Notes under the pieces: model-generated
What the model saw: the letters and a program-made list of their open reading frames with translations, nothing else
Told to the model about the DNA's origin: nothing
Databases searched by the model: none
In this document: positions 13,216 through 13,825 of the stretch, piece after piece
Numbering within the stretch: the stretch's first letter is position 1
Layout of the letters: the number at the start of each line of letters is the position of its first letter
Source of the DNA: UMGS172 sp045647525
Lineage (GTDB): Bacteria; Bacillota; Clostridia; Oscillospirales; Acutalibacteraceae
DNA length: 13,825 nt
Direction of reading: 5' to 3'
Assembly: GCA_045647525.1 (NCBI GenBank)
Contig: JAZRMK010000055.1
Coordinates: 1 to 13,825, forward strand
Program-made: the position numbers and the translations under genes

Positions 13216-13825
13216 TGAAAGACATTTTAACCGCACCTTTTGTTAAAGAAATGATGGAAACCACCGCTAATATGTACCGTCTCGGTTGGGACGAGCGTAA
13301 CGGCGGTAATATCAGCTATATGCTCGAAACCGAGGAAGTTGCTGAATATCTCGACCTTGATAATGTTATCCGCACAATTCCTACCGGCTTTGATGCTACT
13401 GAGCTTATCGGCAAGATCTTTATTGTTACCGGTACCGGCAAGTACTTCAAAAACGTTGAAAAGGATCCCGAAACAAATCTCGGAATAGTTCGAATCGCAA
13501 AGGACGGAAAGAACGCTGAGCTTCTTTGGGGATTTCGCCACGGCGGAAAGTTTACAAGCGAGTTTCCTTCTCACCTCAGAAGCCATATGGCAAGATTAAA
13601 GAAGGATCCCATGCACAGAGTCGTTATGCATACGCACCCCACGTATACTCTCGCAATGACGCACGTACACGAGCTTGACGACAAAAAATTCACGCACACT
13701 ATTTGGGAGACGTGCACCGAATGCATTGTCGTTTTCCCTGATGGAATCGGCGTGCTTCCTTGGATGATATGCGGAGATAACGGTCCGGAAATCGCTACAG
13801 AAACCGCTAAGAAGATGGAAGAATA
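13215..13825 (+). CDS. rhaD: Rhamnulose-1-phosphate aldolase (partial, right end missing)
   Basis: RhaD cleaves L-rhamnulose-1-phosphate to dihydroxyacetone phosphate and L-lactaldehyde. The 203 residues visible are a class II zinc aldolase: the phosphate-binding stretch ERNGGNISY (27-35), TGTGKYF (72-78), the catalytic glutamate E116 in TSEFPSH, and the zinc ligands H139 and H141 in VMHTHPTY. The E. coli protein has 274 residues, so about 70, including the third zinc histidine, lie beyond the window. The ATG overlaps the rhaA stop (13213-13217) with no strong ribosome binding site, so translation depends on rhaA. The kinase that makes its substrate is not in the window. Confidence 0.95.
   Translation, partial: MKDILTAPFVKEMMETTANMYRLGWDERNGGNISYMLETEEVAEYLDLDNVIRTIPTGFDATELIGKIFIVTGTGKYFKNVEKDPETNLGIVRIAKDGKNAELLWGFRHGGKFTSEFPSHLRSHMARLKKDPMHRVVMHTHPTYTLAMTHVHELDDKKFTHTIWETCTECIVVFPDGIGVLPWMICGDNGPEIATETAKKMEE

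Noticed and set aside
12373..13236. 287-codon minus-strand frame opposite rhaA
   Set aside because: rhaA on the other strand has all its metal ligands in register. The opposite frame has no ribosome binding site or recognisable domain.

Overview
The window looks like chromosomal DNA from a low-GC Gram-positive anaerobe, probably an uncultured gut member of the Clostridia. The signs are strong AGGAGG-type ribosome binding sites, near-consensus TTGACA-17-TATAAT promoters, hairpin terminators with short U tracts, a greA-lysS pair, DegV and hemolysin III proteins, a GGGtGRT-family protein, and a rhamnose catabolic operon. Species and strain cannot be read from the sequence.

Left part (1-2751): the last codons of an upstream gene, then a GGGtGRT-family protein (+), facing a translationally coupled degV-hlyIII pair (-). 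A perfect bidirectional terminator separates them. Middle-left (2752-4350): an XRE-type regulator with four membrane helices, a tRNA-Ala with the uncommon CGC anticodon immediately after it, a strong terminator, a small membrane protein with its own promoter, and a C-rich/G-rich hairpin region.

Centre (about 4357-8845): the most unusual part. A six-gene minus-strand operon starts with an ECF-like sigma factor carrying a C-terminal membrane helix and a probable extracytoplasmic domain. It continues with a 41-residue small protein, a zinc-ribbon DUF4428-type protein, a four-helix membrane protein, a lipoprotein and a small membrane-anchored protein. The whole unit is bracketed by two direct copies of the lysS 3' end plus its terminator. 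One copy is the real end of lysS. The other, at the far end of the operon, is a remnant coding only for the last residues of LysS and the stop codon, followed by the same hairpin. The two coding mismatches between the copies are synonymous. This is the footprint expected of an insertion, or of a duplication followed by deletion, at the lysS 3' end, yet no recombinase gene is visible.

Right part (8819-13825): the greA-lysS operon (-) with a perfect consensus promoter; a divergent 49-residue membrane microprotein with an acidic tail on its own promoter and terminator; inorganic pyrophosphatase (-); and a rhamnose operon (+) with rhaA overlapping a partial rhaD that runs off the window end. RhaA isomerises L-rhamnose to L-rhamnulose, and RhaD cleaves rhamnulose-1-phosphate to DHAP and lactaldehyde. 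No rhamnulokinase is visible in the window.

No CRISPR array, insertion sequence, integrase, rRNA or replication origin was found. No stretch over 300 bases lacks a gene.
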